The notes below the pieces were generated by a model. That model made no database searches. It was not told the origin of the DNA and worked only from the letters and a program-made list of their open reading frames with translations. From NCBI GenBank assembly GCA_015522885.1, contig WALJ01000123.1:1-6721 (forward strand): DNA of 6,721 nt, written 5' to 3'. Origin of the DNA: Thermoplasmata archaeon. Its GTDB lineage: Archaea > Thermoplasmatota > Thermoplasmata > WALJ01. The translations under genes were made by a program, and so were the position numbers. Position 1 is the first letter of the stretch. Each line of letters begins with the position of its first letter. Below are positions 5,422-6,721 of this stretch, piece by piece.

Positions 5422-6721
5422 ATGCACTGGGCGGATGTTGAGGCGGAGCGCATTCTGGAGCGCTCCTCTAAACCGACTGTTTCCACAGGCATAACTCCCT
5501 CGGGACCGATACATGTGGGCAATATGAGGGAGATAATCACGGGATATCTCATTTACACGGCTTTAAAGGATAAGGGAGCGGATGCGAGGCTGATATACAG
5601 CGGAGACACCATAGACCCCCTTAGAAGGAGATACCCTTTTCTCGGCAAGGATTATGAGAAATACATAGGAAAGCCTCTGAGCGACATACCGTGCCCGTGC
5701 GGAAGCCACAGCTCTTATGCGGAGCACTTTCTGGAGCCGTTTCTGAATTCTCTGGAGAGACTCGGGATAAAACCGGATGTCCTTTTGAGCCATGAGGAGT
5801 ACAGGAAGGGGACATTCGCAGAGGCCGTGAAGATCGCACTGGACAACAGAGTGAGGATAAAGAGGGTGCTTGAAGAGATATCAGGGAGAGAACTGCCGGA
5901 TGACTGGTGGCCCTACAATGCGCTCTGCGAGAAATGCGGAAGCCTGAAAACCGAGGTACTTTCCTATGAATACCCGTATGTGAAATACCGCTGCGAATGC
6001 GGGCACGAGGGGAGCGCGGACATAAGAAAAGGTGAGGGGAAGCTGGTCTGGAGGGTGGAATGGCCTGCGAAATGGTATGCCTATGGTGTAACATGCGAGC
6101 CCTTCGGAAAGGACCATGCGGCCGCAGGAGGCTCATATGATACCGGCTCTCTTATCGCAAAGGAGATTTATGGCATCGAAGCCCCGCATCCCGTGCCCTA
6201 CGAATGGATAGAGCTGAAAGGAAAAGGTGCGATGTCATCCTCCAAAGGCGTTGCGATAGCAGCCTCAGATATACTGGACGTCATTCCGCCCGAGGTAGTG
6301 GTGTTCTATATCGCAAGGTATCAGCCGACCAGACACCTCGAGTTCGACCCGGGGCTCGGTTTGTTAAGCCTCGTGGACGAGTATGACCGCTTCGAGAGGA
6401 TATATTACGGTTCGGAGAAGGCGGAGCTTGAGGACAAGGAGGAGGACTGGAGAAGGGCGTATGAGCTCTCTCAGACCCGCGGGATAAGGCAGAAGATGCC
6501 GGTTCAGGTATCCTACAGGCATCTGGTGAATGTTGTCCAGATAGCCTCCGATTTCGAGGCGGTGCTGAAAATCCTGAGAAGAACGGGCGAAATAGACGAA
6601 TTGAGCGCAGAGGACGAGGAGTATCTCAGAGGCAGGGTCGAGAGGGTGAGGAAATGGCTGGATACATTCGCCCCCGATTCGGTGAAGTTCTCGATAACCC
6701 CGAATGTTACCGGAGATTACA
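5422..6721 (+). CDS. lysS: Class I lysyl-tRNA synthetase, 3' end beyond window
   Basis: Charges tRNA-Lys with lysine using ATP, in the cytosol. The in-window part is 433 codons, open at the right edge; family members are usually a little over 500 residues, so the C-terminal part of the anticodon-binding domain is missing. The N-terminus MHWADVEAERI is typical of the archaeal enzyme. The Rossmann catalytic domain carries the HIGH-like signature ITPSGPIHVGN (24-34) and the KMSKS-like AMSSSKG (270-276), which make it class I rather than the bacterial/eukaryal class II LysRS. A zinc-ribbon-like insert has Cys169, Cys172, Cys191 and Cys193. The helical domain that binds the anticodon stem begins after about residue 290. 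The enzyme is typical of archaea and a few bacteria, and is one of the best markers of the source here. It is the second gene after gfcR, and no separate promoter is apparent in the 9-base gap. Confidence 0.95.
   Translation, partial: MHWADVEAERILERSSKPTVSTGITPSGPIHVGNMREIITGYLIYTALKDKGADARLIYSGDTIDPLRRRYPFLGKDYEKYIGKPLSDIPCPCGSHSSYAEHFLEPFLNSLERLGIKPDVLLSHEEYRKGTFAEAVKIALDNRVRIKRVLEEISGRELPDDWWPYNALCEKCGSLKTEVLSYEYPYVKYRCECGHEGSADIRKGEGKLVWRVEWPAKWYAYGVTCEPFGKDHAAAGGSYDTGSLIAKEIYGIEAPHPVPYEWIELKGKGAMSSSKGVAIAASDILDVIPPEVVVFYIARYQPTRHLEFDPGLGLLSLVDEYDRFERIYYGSEKAELEDKEEDWRRAYELSQTRGIRQKMPVQVSYRHLVNVVQIASDFEAVLKILRRTGEIDELSAEDEEYLRGRVERVRKWLDTFAPDSVKFSITPNVTGDY

Noticed and set aside
4990..6136. 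Minus-strand frames of 76-174 codons opposite gfcR and lysS
   Set aside because: Antisense to strongly conserved genes; Arg/Ser/His-rich translations without domains.

Overview
The window looks archaeal. The evidence is a class I lysyl-tRNA synthetase with a four-cysteine zinc insert, a methanopterin-pathway beta-ribofuranosylaminobenzene phosphate synthase, a GfcR/PyrE-like HTH-phosphoribosyltransferase regulator, TATA-type promoters, a GGTGAT Shine-Dalgarno site, and heavy use of ATA (Ile) and AGA/AGG (Arg) codons. A euryarchaeal lineage, perhaps Thermoplasmatota, fits best, but that placement is inference. No transposase, CRISPR array, tRNA or rRNA was found.

Layout: two divergent operons are separated by an unusually long, structured intergenic region. 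The left operon runs leftwards. It has mptG (3355-4320, apparently leaderless) and then, after 27 bases, a giant tetratricopeptide-repeat protein (1-3327). That protein fills half the window, gives 1,109 residues and about 30 repeats, and is still open at the window's left edge. Its long plus-strand reading frames are antisense shadows. The right operon runs rightwards. It has gfcR (4819-5412) and, 9 bases later, lysS (from 5422), which is cut by the right edge after 433 codons.

The divergent region (4321-4818) encodes no recognisable protein. From about 4498 to 4750 it holds a dense series of inverted repeats, several sharing the same strand so that the pairings exclude one another, and two copies of a 24-nt element that folds as a stem with tandem G-A pairs and a GNRA-type loop. 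A TATA-like box lies about 25 bases upstream of the structured part on the plus strand. It may be a non-coding RNA or a long switch-like leader of the gfcR-lysS operon; this is the most interesting unexplained signal in the window.

A second notable signal is inside the TPR protein: a two-repeat, exactly 68-residue supermodule occurs five times (three plus two tandem copies), with a cysteine at the same module position in four copies and serine in the fifth.

Functionally, MptG consumes PRPP to start tetrahydromethanopterin synthesis, GfcR has a PRPP-type binding fold joined to an HTH, and LysRS serves translation. Control of both divergent operons by GfcR is plausible but untested.
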